Shown here: positions 15,516 through 22,540 of the stretch, piece after piece | Layout: every line of letters begins with the position of its first letter | Numbering within the stretch: the stretch's first letter is position 1 | The notes under the pieces: model-generated | What the model saw: only the letters and a program-made list of their open reading frames with translations | Database searches by the model: none | What the model was told of the DNA's origin: nothing | Program-made: the position numbers and the translations under genes | From: a virus | Reading direction: 5' to 3' (one strand) | IMG/VR virus record: IMGVR_UViG_3300042895_003305 | Coordinates: 1-35,298 of that record | DNA length: 35,298 bases

Positions 15516-16625
15516 ATTGTGCGATACATTCATCAAAGAGACGACTGGCCCCGATTTCGTTGGGACGAACTGCAAATCGGCTCCAAGCTTACCGAGGTCC
15601 GCCATCGTCAAGGGCGGCTCACAGGCCGCATGGAAGCGCTTGGTTTTGGACTGCGCGATGAGGCCATTCTGCGCACGCTCACCCAGGACGTGCTCAAATC
15701 CAGCGAAATCGAGGGGGAAATCCTCGATGCTGAGCAGGTCAGGTCTTCCATTGCGCGGCGCATGGGCCTTGATGTTGCGGGACTGGTTCCCTCCGATCGT
15801 AACGTCGAAGGTGTGGTCGAGATGATGCTCGATGCCACGCAGAATTTTGATCAACCTCTAACCGCTGCCCGACTTTTCGACTGGCACGCCGCCCTGTTTC
15901 CGACAGGCAGAAGCGGCATGACCAAAATTACGGTTGGCGGTTGGCGAAACGACGAAACTGGCCCCATGCAGGTCGTGTCAGGTCCGATAGGGCGCGAGCG
16001 GGTCCATTATGAAGCGCCTGTTGCCGCGCAGCTTGATACTGAAATGCAGGCATTTCTGGCATGGTTCGACGATGCATCATCGCTAGACCCCGTCATCAAG
16101 GCGGCAATTGCCCATATCTGGTTTGTGACCATCCACCCGTTTGATGATGGGAATGGGCGTATCGGCAGGGCGATTTCAGACATGGCCATGGCGCGCTCTG
16201 ATCGCAGTGCACAGCGGTTTTACAGCATGTCTGCGCAAATCCGGACTGAGCGTAAGGCATATTACGATCAGCTCGAAGCAAACCAGAAGGGCGATCTGGA
16301 TATTACAGGCTGGCTGACCTGGTTCCTGGATTGTCTAGACCGCGCCTTTGATGGGGCGGAAGAAACGCTGGCTGCCGTTCTGAGCAAGGCAAAGTTTTGG
16401 GAGAAGTACAGCCCTGCAGGCCTCAATGCCCGCCAGACCCAGATCCTCAATCGGCTGCTTGATGGGTTTGAAGGTAAGCTGACCAACGCCAAATACGCCA
16501 AGCTTGCCAAGACATCGAGCGATACATCGCTGCGTGACCTCAATGACCTGGTTGCCAGAGGTATCCTGCACAAGGCCCCGGCGGGAGGGCGCGGGACCAG
16601 CTATCACCTGCCAGAAGATGATTGA
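15510..16625 (+). CDS. fic: Fic family AMP-transferase with autoinhibitory helix
   Basis: The 371-residue product is a class II Fic protein. The N-terminal part (YIHQRDDWPRFRW, then LTEVRHRQGRLTGRM) is the DUF4172-type domain. The inhibitory motif (S/T)xxxE(G/N) is S64-x3-E68-G69 in KSSEIEGE. The catalytic loop HPFDDGNGRIGR is complete at residues 209-220, with His209. The C-terminal 70 residues (LNARQTQILNRLL, then YAKLAKTSSDTSLRDLNDLV) form a winged-helix DNA-binding domain. Such enzymes transfer AMP to target proteins. The start is GTG at 15510; GTG at 15519 is possible. It is on the opposite strand to the tail genes that flank it, so it is an inserted accessory gene. Confidence 0.9.
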   Translation: MIIVRYIHQRDDWPRFRWDELQIGSKLTEVRHRQGRLTGRMEALGFGLRDEAILRTLTQDVLKSSEIEGEILDAEQVRSSIARRMGLDVAGLVPSDRNVEGVVEMMLDATQNFDQPLTAARLFDWHAALFPTGRSGMTKITVGGWRNDETGPMQVVSGPIGRERVHYEAPVAAQLDTEMQAFLAWFDDASSLDPVIKAAIAHIWFVTIHPFDDGNGRIGRAISDMAMARSDRSAQRFYSMSAQIRTERKAYYDQLEANQKGDLDITGWLTWFLDCLDRAFDGAEETLAAVLSKAKFWEKYSPAGLNARQTQILNRLLDGFEGKLTNAKYAKLAKTSSDTSLRDLNDLVARGILHKAPAGGRGTSYHLPEDD

Positions 16626-16647
16626 TAAACCAGCCTGATATCGATCA

Positions 16648-17109
16648 TCACGGCGCCAGCACCTCGACAATGCCCACGCCGGCAGAATTGGTGGTGAGTT
16701 CCAGCGTCACGGTGGCGGTGGTGATCTGGTCGACCGAGCCGACGTTGACCTTGAAGCTCATCACCTGCGCCTGGAAGTAGTATTTGTCGCCGTTTTGAGT
16801 AGTAACAAGGAAGCTGTGATCGGCATCGGACATTGATGCGGATTTGAGCAAAATCTGGCCAGTATCATCGGTATCAAGACCCATTTGGATGGTCATCGTA
16901 CCCTGATTGAAGCTGCCCTTTTTCTTGACCACGCCGCGGCTGCCAACTGGGTTGAAGGTCACAAGATTGAACTCGCGGCCAAACTCTCCAAGGTCTGAAA
17001 CTTCGCCGACCACAGTCATGGTAAGCGCGTTGTAGCCGGTGGCGTCAAAGGTCGCAGGAGAAGATGCCGACACCTTTAACGTGGTACCGGCAGAAGTCCG
17101 AACAGTCAT
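16648..17109 (-). CDS. Major tail tube protein
   Basis: A 153-residue beta-rich protein starting MTVRTSAGTTLKVSASSPAT with GYNALTMTVVGEVSDLGEFG, a typical tail tube beginning. GTMTIQMGLDTDDTGQILL and the C-terminal TTATVTLELTTNSAGVGIVE fit the family pattern. AAGGA lies eight bases before the ATG inside an AATAAGGACT stretch shared with the major capsid gene, consistent with high expression. It follows the tail completion genes; downstream on the other strand lies fic, whose 3' end converges 22 bases away. It should polymerise around the tape measure. Confidence 0.85.
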   Translation of the reverse strand: MTVRTSAGTTLKVSASSPATFDATGYNALTMTVVGEVSDLGEFGREFNLVTFNPVGSRGVVKKKGSFNQGTMTIQMGLDTDDTGQILLKSASMSDADHSFLVTTQNGDKYYFQAQVMSFKVNVGSVDQITTATVTLELTTNSAGVGIVEVLAP

Positions 17110-17136
17110 AAATCAAGTCCTTATTGAGGGGAGGCT

Positions 17137-17541
17137 TCAACGCGCCTCGTTAAATGAGACGCGCAAATCTTGGCTTTGCATGTGGATACCGGTCTCCTCG
17201 TCGAGGAAATCTGGTCCGACGGAATCTGTGTGGACGGTCACGTCAAAGAGCCCGTCGATGGCGGGCATATGGTCGGTAGCAGCGCTGCGGACAGCCGCGA
17301 GAATGGCTTTTACTTGGCGGTAAGACGCCGCAAGTACGGTCAGTTGAACGCGCTCGGTCACCCGGCGTTTGGGTCCCGGTGTCGGGATGTTTCGATCGAC
17401 GCTGCTGACCGACATCAGCGATATCGCCGGCAAGTCTGTGCCATGGGGCAGCATTCCAGCTGCAATACGCGCTTCAGGAACAAGCGCCGTCACCCTGGCC
17501 TCACCCATAAGGAGAGATCGGACCACAATAACCCCGTTCAT
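17137..17541 (-). CDS. Tail completion protein (DUF3168)
   Basis: The 134-residue product starts MNGVIVVRSLLMGEARVTAL and contains PEARIAAGMLPHGTDLPAIS and a C-terminal DEETGIHMQSQDLRVSFNEA, the usual layout of DUF3168 tail completion proteins. It is coupled by ATGA to the morphogenesis gene upstream and lies directly before the tail tube gene. It should cap the head-proximal end of the tail so that it can join the head. Confidence in the family rests on length, position and the general sequence pattern. Confidence 0.78.
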   Translation of the reverse strand: MNGVIVVRSLLMGEARVTALVPEARIAAGMLPHGTDLPAISLMSVSSVDRNIPTPGPKRRVTERVQLTVLAASYRQVKAILAAVRSAATDHMPAIDGLFDVTVHTDSVGPDFLDEETGIHMQSQDLRVSFNEAR

Positions 17542-18101
17542 TCGTCGTCGACTTCAAGCTTGGGAGCCTTGAGATCGCCAATCTGCACGCGGCGGGCGAT
17601 GTAGGCGCCCATGGCGTTCACCGCCTCCTCGGCCTTCTGATCAAGAGCCGGGCGCAGAAACGGTTTGGCAGAGTGGCCCGGGTGCATCACCACGGAACCG
17701 ACGAAGTTCTCGCCAATCTTCAGGCTGCCACGTTTCACCATCTTGTTGATCGAACCGATGCTGAGCTTGCGCGGGCCGCGCCTAGTGTCACGCACAGGCT
17801 TGTCTGCATCGGAAACCGAGATCAGGTGCGGCGCAACGCCATATTCAATGAACAGACCGAGATAGGAGCCTGTTCCGCGCAGTTTAACGTAGGAGGAGAG
17901 CTTACTGCCCTCAACCCGGGTGCCGATGCCGATCGCCTTCTTGAGTTTGCCTGTGCGGACAGGGACATTGGCCTTCGCCTGTTGCTGGATCACCTTGGCG
18001 CCAGCGCGAAGCCCGCCGCGGATAACGTTGCGCTCGAGGTTCTTGGGCAGTTCATCAAGCAAGCGCAGCAGTTCAGGTCCGCCCTTCAAGTTTATAGTCA
18101 T
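17538..18101 (-). CDS. HK97 gp10-like morphogenesis protein
   Basis: A 187-residue basic protein with LKGGPELLRLLDELPKNLER followed by LRAGAKVIQQQAKANVPVRT and GKLKKAI. The ARxxVPVRTGKLKKAI block is the signature of the HK97-gp10/Bbp-type neck proteins. The following part contains FIEYGVAPHLISV and HPGHSAKPFLRPALDQKAEE, also conserved in this family. It is coupled by ATGA at both ends. It probably acts at the head-tail joint or in tail completion. Confidence 0.88.
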   Translation of the reverse strand: MTINLKGGPELLRLLDELPKNLERNVIRGGLRAGAKVIQQQAKANVPVRTGKLKKAIGIGTRVEGSKLSSYVKLRGTGSYLGLFIEYGVAPHLISVSDADKPVRDTRRGPRKLSIGSINKMVKRGSLKIGENFVGSVVMHPGHSAKPFLRPALDQKAEEAVNAMGAYIARRVQIGDLKAPKLEVDDE

Positions 18102-18451
18102 GGTGCGGTTCCTTGACTGGAGTGTTCTTCGACCATGATTTCCATGGCCTCGCGCCGGCCAAGCGTCGCCGGGCCAGAGACAATCTGGTGAATGCGATTG
18201 TCGAAGATGACGCGCATATCAGCAACGAGCCCCGCCAAATAACGAATCCGGATACGCGCAGGCCTGCGAGCAATCTGGACACTGTCCGCTAAACGTTCAG
18301 CCTTAGATGGAAGAATGTCCCTCACCTCGGCCCAGACATAAGCAAACTGTCCCCAAGTGACCTGTTCGGTTCCGTATTGCGGGTCCCGTGTGACCAACTT
18401 GCGCTCGATCCGGATCCTTGTGTCGAGGCTCGAGGCTAGATCCAGCGGCAT
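18098..18451 (-). CDS. Head closure / head-tail adaptor protein
   Basis: The 117-residue product has the layout of SPP1 gp16-like head closure proteins: an N-terminal LDTRIRIERKLVTRDPQYGT with W-x-x-x-x-YVWAEVRDI, then the conserved SVQIARRPARIRIRYLAGL and MRVIFDNRIHQIVSGPA, ending REAMEIMVEE. It overlaps the connector gene by 16 bases and the morphogenesis gene by ATGA. It should seal the connector after DNA packaging. Confidence 0.86.
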   Translation of the reverse strand: MPLDLASSLDTRIRIERKLVTRDPQYGTEQVTWGQFAYVWAEVRDILPSKAERLADSVQIARRPARIRIRYLAGLVADMRVIFDNRIHQIVSGPATLGRREAMEIMVEEHSSQGTAP

Positions 18452-18981
18452 TTGAGCTGTCCCAAGAGGCTCTCGAAGGCGAGACAGGGCGCGCCTTCAC
18501 GGTTTTCAAACATAGAGGCAACTTTGACCAGGATCGCGGCCCGGGCGATCTGGAGATCAGGGGCTGTTTCTGAAAATCCGGCTGACAAGGTGATCTGGAT
18601 CAGGCCGTCTGTGCCAAGCTCTGGCCATGATGTGGCTGAAGCCGGGCGGATGCGGGTAAACCCATTGCGCCGACGAGCGACATAATCACTCTCCGGCAGG
18701 ACGGTCATGTTGCCGTTTGCCGCGGTGAAGCGGATCTCAGCTACTGTGCAGGGCCGGACCGGCACAGTGACTTCGTCTTCCCAGCCTTCAAGCTGCAATT
18801 CGAGGGTCTGCTCGCACAGCCTAAGCCCGGTTTGCAACTCAAGCTCAGCCTGAGCGGCATCGAGTTTAGCGCCAAGCAAGAGATCCTCATCCCTTGCATC
18901 AAGTCGCAGTTGCTGACGCGCTTCCTCAAGCGTCACGGCTCTGTCTTGTGGCGGAGCGATGACGAGTATCTCGGACATCAA
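18436..18981 (-). CDS. Head-tail connector protein (gp6-like / phiE125 gp8 type)
   Basis: A 181-residue protein starting MMSEILVIAPPQDRAVTLEE with ARQQLRLDARDEDLLLGAKL, the characteristic V-T-L-x-E-A-(R/K)-x-x-LR start of this family. The middle EGWEDEVTVPVRPCTVAEIR and the Ile/Ala-rich helix near the C-terminus (LQIARAAILVKVASMFENRE) fit. The family forms the ring below the portal to which the closure protein attaches. The gene overlaps the upstream 86-residue ORF by ATGA and the downstream closure gene by 16 bases. Confidence 0.88.
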   Translation of the reverse strand: MMSEILVIAPPQDRAVTLEEARQQLRLDARDEDLLLGAKLDAAQAELELQTGLRLCEQTLELQLEGWEDEVTVPVRPCTVAEIRFTAANGNMTVLPESDYVARRRNGFTRIRPASATSWPELGTDGLIQITLSAGFSETAPDLQIARAAILVKVASMFENREGAPCLAFESLLGQLKCRWI

Positions 18982-19238
18982 CCAGCCTTGTTGCGAATGT
19001 TCGCTCCAGATTTGGTCAGGACGGTCTGCGTTTCTTGCTGCTTTGTCTTGGGCGTAGTTTCAGATTTGGATAGCGTGCCAAGCTCTGACTTTACCGCTGC
19101 CGCTACCACTTCAGTGGCAAGACCCCGTTTGATGAGGCTCGCTCCTGCCAATGCGTCGATCTCGAAGGTCTGACCGGTAATAATATTATCTGAACTCACG
19201 CTACTTACGTGAATGGTATCGCGTGCCATTAAAAACAT
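18978..19238 (-). CDS. Hypothetical small head protein
   Basis: This 86-residue protein begins MFLMARDTIHVSSVSSDNII and has an SH3-like small beta pattern (GQTFEIDALAGASLIKRGLA) followed by a Lys/Thr/Gln-rich tail (KSETTPKTKQQETQTVLTKS). The start at 19238 has AGGAG about nine bases upstream. It follows the terminator after the capsid gene and couples by ATGA to the connector gene. Small proteins of this type between capsid and connector are common; a decoration or connector-assisting role is inference. Its composition is richer in Lys and Thr than its neighbours. Confidence 0.65.
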   Translation of the reverse strand: MFLMARDTIHVSSVSSDNIITGQTFEIDALAGASLIKRGLATEVVAAAVKSELGTLSKSETTPKTKQQETQTVLTKSGANIRNKAG

Positions 19239-19252
19239 GGGGGCGTGCTCCT

Positions 19253-19285
19253 ATAAAATGAAGGGCCAGCCCAAAAGCCGGCCCT
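19253..19285 (-). terminator. Terminator hairpin after major capsid gene
   Basis: AGGGCCAGC (19262-19270) and GCCGGCCCT (19277-19285) pair over nine positions with one G-T wobble around a six-base loop. On the minus strand TCATTTTAT follows, and on the plus strand CTTTTAT follows, so it can work in both directions. It lies between the capsid gene and the next small gene. It is probably partial, lowering expression of connector genes relative to capsid. Confidence 0.65.
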
Positions 19286-19291
19286 CTTTTA

Positions 19292-20623
19292 TCAAATCTT
19301 GGTAGCTGCCGTCGCTGCGGCCGCAAAGTCACCCTTCACAAAGGCTTCGGGCCGGTAGACCGCAAGCGCAAGGCGTTCTTCTGCCAGCACTGTCACCAAG
19401 TTTTTGCGGAAGTTCTGGTCATCTTCGGTAGAAATCTCGACCACTGCGTCCATGCGGTCGAAGATCTGTGCGCCCAGTTGAAACGCACCTGTCAAGAACT
19501 TGCCAGTTGCCATCGACTGCGTGGAGACTACCGGCTGCCCCCAAAGCGTTGGCGTAAGAGTGCCTTGCGGGTTGCCAACAATAAACCTGCCCTGACTATC
19601 TTTAAGCAGTTCGATGGCTGCCCAATCTGCAGGATGGAGCACTACGCCAGTTGACATCAGTTCCGAGAGCGCTGTCTGCAACATTGCAAGGCGCAGCACA
19701 TCAATCCGGGTCACCGTTGCAGGGATCGTAATCGGCGGCGTAAAGGCTGTTGCCTGCGTGTAAATGCCGGCAAGGTCCGTGCCTGTTCCGCTGCCGTTTA
19801 GCAGCTGATTTTCTTCAACAAGCGCCAATCCGTAACGAAGCCGTCCGTCGATGTAGGATTGAAGCATTGGCACATCATCAAGGATCTGGCGTGTCGCCAA
19901 AACCCAGTGCGCGATCGTCGTGACGTTACTGGTAAGTACATCAAACTTAATGTCCGACTGCGGCTTGGTTGTCCCTGCGGTCTCCGAAAGCGAAGCTGCC
20001 GCATTGGCATAGCCGGTCTCCTTAACATACTGCACTGAATTGCTAGCAGTCCGCCCTGGCGTCAGCAGGTCGCGCACGGTCAGACGACGCTGACCTGGTA
20101 TTAGTATGCCGGGCAGACGGTCGGCCACGATAAGGTCGCCCGCCGAGCCATTAGCGTCAGTGGTAAGCGCCGAGATGATAGCCTTTACCTCTACACTGGC
20201 GCGGCCCCGCACTGTGCTATTGCCCAAAAATGCCTTAATCGCGTCATCTGCTACAACCTGTTCGCCGATGGTCTTGAATTGAGGGGCCGTATCTTCGGCT
20301 ACCCTGCGGGCAAGCTTTTGCTCGACCTCGTCAAGGCGGGCTTTGGCATTGTTAAGCGCGGTCAGTGCTTCATCGGCCAGTTGCTTTGTAGCCACGGATA
20401 AATCTTCGCCGCGCTGTGCTTTGCCCAGCGCTTCTTCGGCCAAGGCCTTTACCTTGTCATGTTTGCTATCAAGGTCAGATTTGATCTCGTCGTGTCTTGT
20501 TTCCAGCATGGACCGCAATTCTGCCTGCTTGGTATCAAGGCTGGCTTGCACTTCACTGTAGCGGGCATCGAGCACGCCTTTGACTTCGCCGGCAAGCTGC
20601 TCGGCGGTTTTTTGATCGCTCAT
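19292..20623 (-). CDS. HK97-fold major capsid protein with scaffold domain
   Basis: The 443-residue product has an N-terminal scaffold (delta) domain of about 115 residues that is helical and charged, with four 11-residue repeats at residues 18-61. The mature part probably begins near residues 115-135. The core contains LPGILIPGQRRLTVRDLLTP, VQYVKETGYANAAASLSETA and FDVLTSNVTTIAHWVLATRQ, all typical of HK97-type capsids, and a C-terminal RLALAVYRPEAFVKGDF. The prohead protease upstream would remove the scaffold. AAGGA lies nine bases before the ATG within AATAAGGACT, shared with the tail tube gene. The terminator downstream fits its high dosage. Confidence 0.93.
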   Translation of the reverse strand: MSDQKTAEQLAGEVKGVLDARYSEVQASLDTKQAELRSMLETRHDEIKSDLDSKHDKVKALAEEALGKAQRGEDLSVATKQLADEALTALNNAKARLDEVEQKLARRVAEDTAPQFKTIGEQVVADDAIKAFLGNSTVRGRASVEVKAIISALTTDANGSAGDLIVADRLPGILIPGQRRLTVRDLLTPGRTASNSVQYVKETGYANAAASLSETAGTTKPQSDIKFDVLTSNVTTIAHWVLATRQILDDVPMLQSYIDGRLRYGLALVEENQLLNGSGTGTDLAGIYTQATAFTPPITIPATVTRIDVLRLAMLQTALSELMSTGVVLHPADWAAIELLKDSQGRFIVGNPQGTLTPTLWGQPVVSTQSMATGKFLTGAFQLGAQIFDRMDAVVEISTEDDQNFRKNLVTVLAEERLALAVYRPEAFVKGDFAAAATAATKI

Positions 20624-20651
20624 GTAATAGTCCTTATTTGCAGGCTAATAT

Positions 20652-21278
20652 TCAGGCGCGCATTTGCGCCATAAGGGCCGACAGAAAGTCGGAAGTAGTG
20701 CTGCCAGACTCACTCTGGAACAGCGGCGTCAGGCCTTTGCCCGCGATTGCGGTGGCCTGACTTTTCGAGAACCCTGCCTCACGCAGGAAATGCTCAAATT
20801 CACGAAGCGTTGGCAGGCGCCCATCTTCGAGGATTGATTTTACACTGGTTATGACCGCCCGCTCGTTCATTGGAATGGTAACCAGGCTCACTTCATAAAG
20901 TGAAAGTTCGAGCAGTTGACGGGTCTTGCCTACCAATTGCTCGCGGATAGTCCTATAGCCAATTGATAGCCCGCCAATCGCGCCATCACGCACCAACCCG
21001 TGAGCCTCTTGGCCAGATTGGGAAGATAGCGAAAGCTGGCCTTTGACGATCAGTCCCTCGCGGCTCTCTACAAATTCAGTCCATACCCCTGCAGGACGGG
21101 TTTGATCATGGAACATCAGCATGGGCACAGATTTGCGCCCTTTAAGCGATCGGTTAAGGGCGCCTGGCACAATGACATCGCCGCCAGCATCAATATTGCC
21201 GTAACCTGCAGCGATGCCCTCAATGAGGCCGCCGTCAGTAACGGCCTTAGTATCTAAAGTGAAATCCAGATGGTTCAT
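20652..21278 (-). CDS. HK97-family prohead protease
   Basis: A 208-residue serine protease of the HK97 gp4 type that removes capsid scaffold during maturation. Residues 21-30 (GIAAGYGNID) and the block DVIVPGALNRSLKG are typical. The catalytic His57 lies in MLMFHDQTRPAG, Ser105 in GGLSIGYRT and the third residue is probably Glu129 in LYEVSLVTIP. GGAG lies seven bases before the ATG. It stands between portal and capsid genes, the usual order. The C-terminal 50 residues (LREFEHFLREAGFSKSQATA) form a helical tail seen in related proteases and may target the prohead. Confidence 0.93.
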   Translation of the reverse strand: MNHLDFTLDTKAVTDGGLIEGIAAGYGNIDAGGDVIVPGALNRSLKGRKSVPMLMFHDQTRPAGVWTEFVESREGLIVKGQLSLSSQSGQEAHGLVRDGAIGGLSIGYRTIREQLVGKTRQLLELSLYEVSLVTIPMNERAVITSVKSILEDGRLPTLREFEHFLREAGFSKSQATAIAGKGLTPLFQSESGSTTSDFLSALMAQMRA

Positions 21279-21307
21279 GGGGTAACTCCATTATCAGTCA
21301 CAGGCAG

Positions 21308-22540
21308 TCAAGCAGACGTGCCAGATTGCCCCAATCCAGGGCTGATCTGGTTGATGGGAACATTTTGCATCTGCATCCGCGGCACCTCGCCGCCTTCGAC
21401 GGGTGCAAGGTTTTCAAGCGCACGAACCTCGTTGATGGTCATCACGCCGTTGCTTAGCATCTGCTGGTAGAAGGAGGCACGTGCGCCGCTGTCTCCGCGC
21501 AGCAAGCCTTCTAGGTTAAACTCGATAACGATCCCGGCCTGACGGTCTGCAGGCGATAGAAGCTGTTTAGCAAGCGCCTGCTCGATGCGTTTGAGGCGCC
21601 GGCGAAGCGTGAACTTCTGGAACCCCAATGTCTGCTGTTCAAGGCCTGTACCCCAGCTGGTGGTTTTCTCAGTGTGGCCAACCATGAACGGCGGCACGCC
21701 AAAAAACCGGCAGACCTCCTCGACCGAAAAGGCTCGGCTCTGCAACATCTGCGCATCTTCCGGGCTAATCGAAAGCTGAACCCAGTCCATGCCTCGGTCG
21801 AGCAGCATGGGCCGCCCGGCATTGATGGCGCCTGCAAACTTCTCCTGCAGCAGTTCCTCGGCTTGTTTGCGCTGATCGAGTGTCAGCGTGTCTGCCGTCT
21901 TCAGGAGGCCCGAAGGCCGGACTCCGTTTCGGAACGTATCGCCTGAGGCGCGTTCAATGGCTTGGGCCAACCCAAAGGTTTGGCGGCCAAACGACAATGT
22001 CGAGAGCCCGCCCAGCGGATTGCCGCCAAATCCGCGGATGTGAAGCATATTTTCCTGGGCAGCGACCAAACGGATACCGTTGTCAGACCATTCATACTGC
22101 AGACTGCCGTCACGCAGGCGGCGAACAGTCATTATTTCCGGAGCGATGGGTACACTGAGCGCTATCACTCGGCCATCGCTGGACCTTATGATCTCGGCAT
22201 AGGCGTTACCGCCAAGTTCGATACAAGCACAGATGAACTCCCAAAAGTCGACCGCGGTCTGATCAGCGTTCGGGCTGTTATGTAAAATCATGTACAGCGG
22301 ATGATCGGTTGCAACCACCCTCGCGCCGCCCCGGGTTCGGTAGACCATGAGCGGTAGCGAAGCGATCGTGCCGGCAAGCAGGTTGACGCAGGCCCAAGCT
22401 GAAGCGAGGCCCAACACCGAGGCGGTGGATACCACTTCGCCAGTGGTAGTCATGCGGCCACCGACTGCCTGGGTAAGGCGCGGATCGGTAAGCCCTATCG
22501 AGCGGGCGACGTATCCGAGCGCCTTTTGAAATAGGTTCAT
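21308..22540 (-). CDS. Portal protein (HK97 family)
   Basis: The 410-residue product has the full pattern of HK97-type portals: a start MNLFQKALGYVARSIG, then ASAWACVNLLAGTIASLPLM, HPLYMILHNSPNADQTAVDF, GNAYAEIIRSSDGRV and, in the stem and crown, RAFSVEEVCRFFGVPPFMVG and TSWGTGLEQQTLGF, and a C-terminal LENLAPVEGG. It forms the 12-subunit ring at one capsid vertex through which DNA enters and leaves. It overlaps terL by ATGA. Confidence 0.95.
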   Translation of the reverse strand: MNLFQKALGYVARSIGLTDPRLTQAVGGRMTTTGEVVSTASVLGLASAWACVNLLAGTIASLPLMVYRTRGGARVVATDHPLYMILHNSPNADQTAVDFWEFICACIELGGNAYAEIIRSSDGRVIALSVPIAPEIMTVRRLRDGSLQYEWSDNGIRLVAAQENMLHIRGFGGNPLGGLSTLSFGRQTFGLAQAIERASGDTFRNGVRPSGLLKTADTLTLDQRKQAEELLQEKFAGAINAGRPMLLDRGMDWVQLSISPEDAQMLQSRAFSVEEVCRFFGVPPFMVGHTEKTTSWGTGLEQQTLGFQKFTLRRRLKRIEQALAKQLLSPADRQAGIVIEFNLEGLLRGDSGARASFYQQMLSNGVMTINEVRALENLAPVEGGEVPRMQMQNVPINQISPGLGQSGTSA

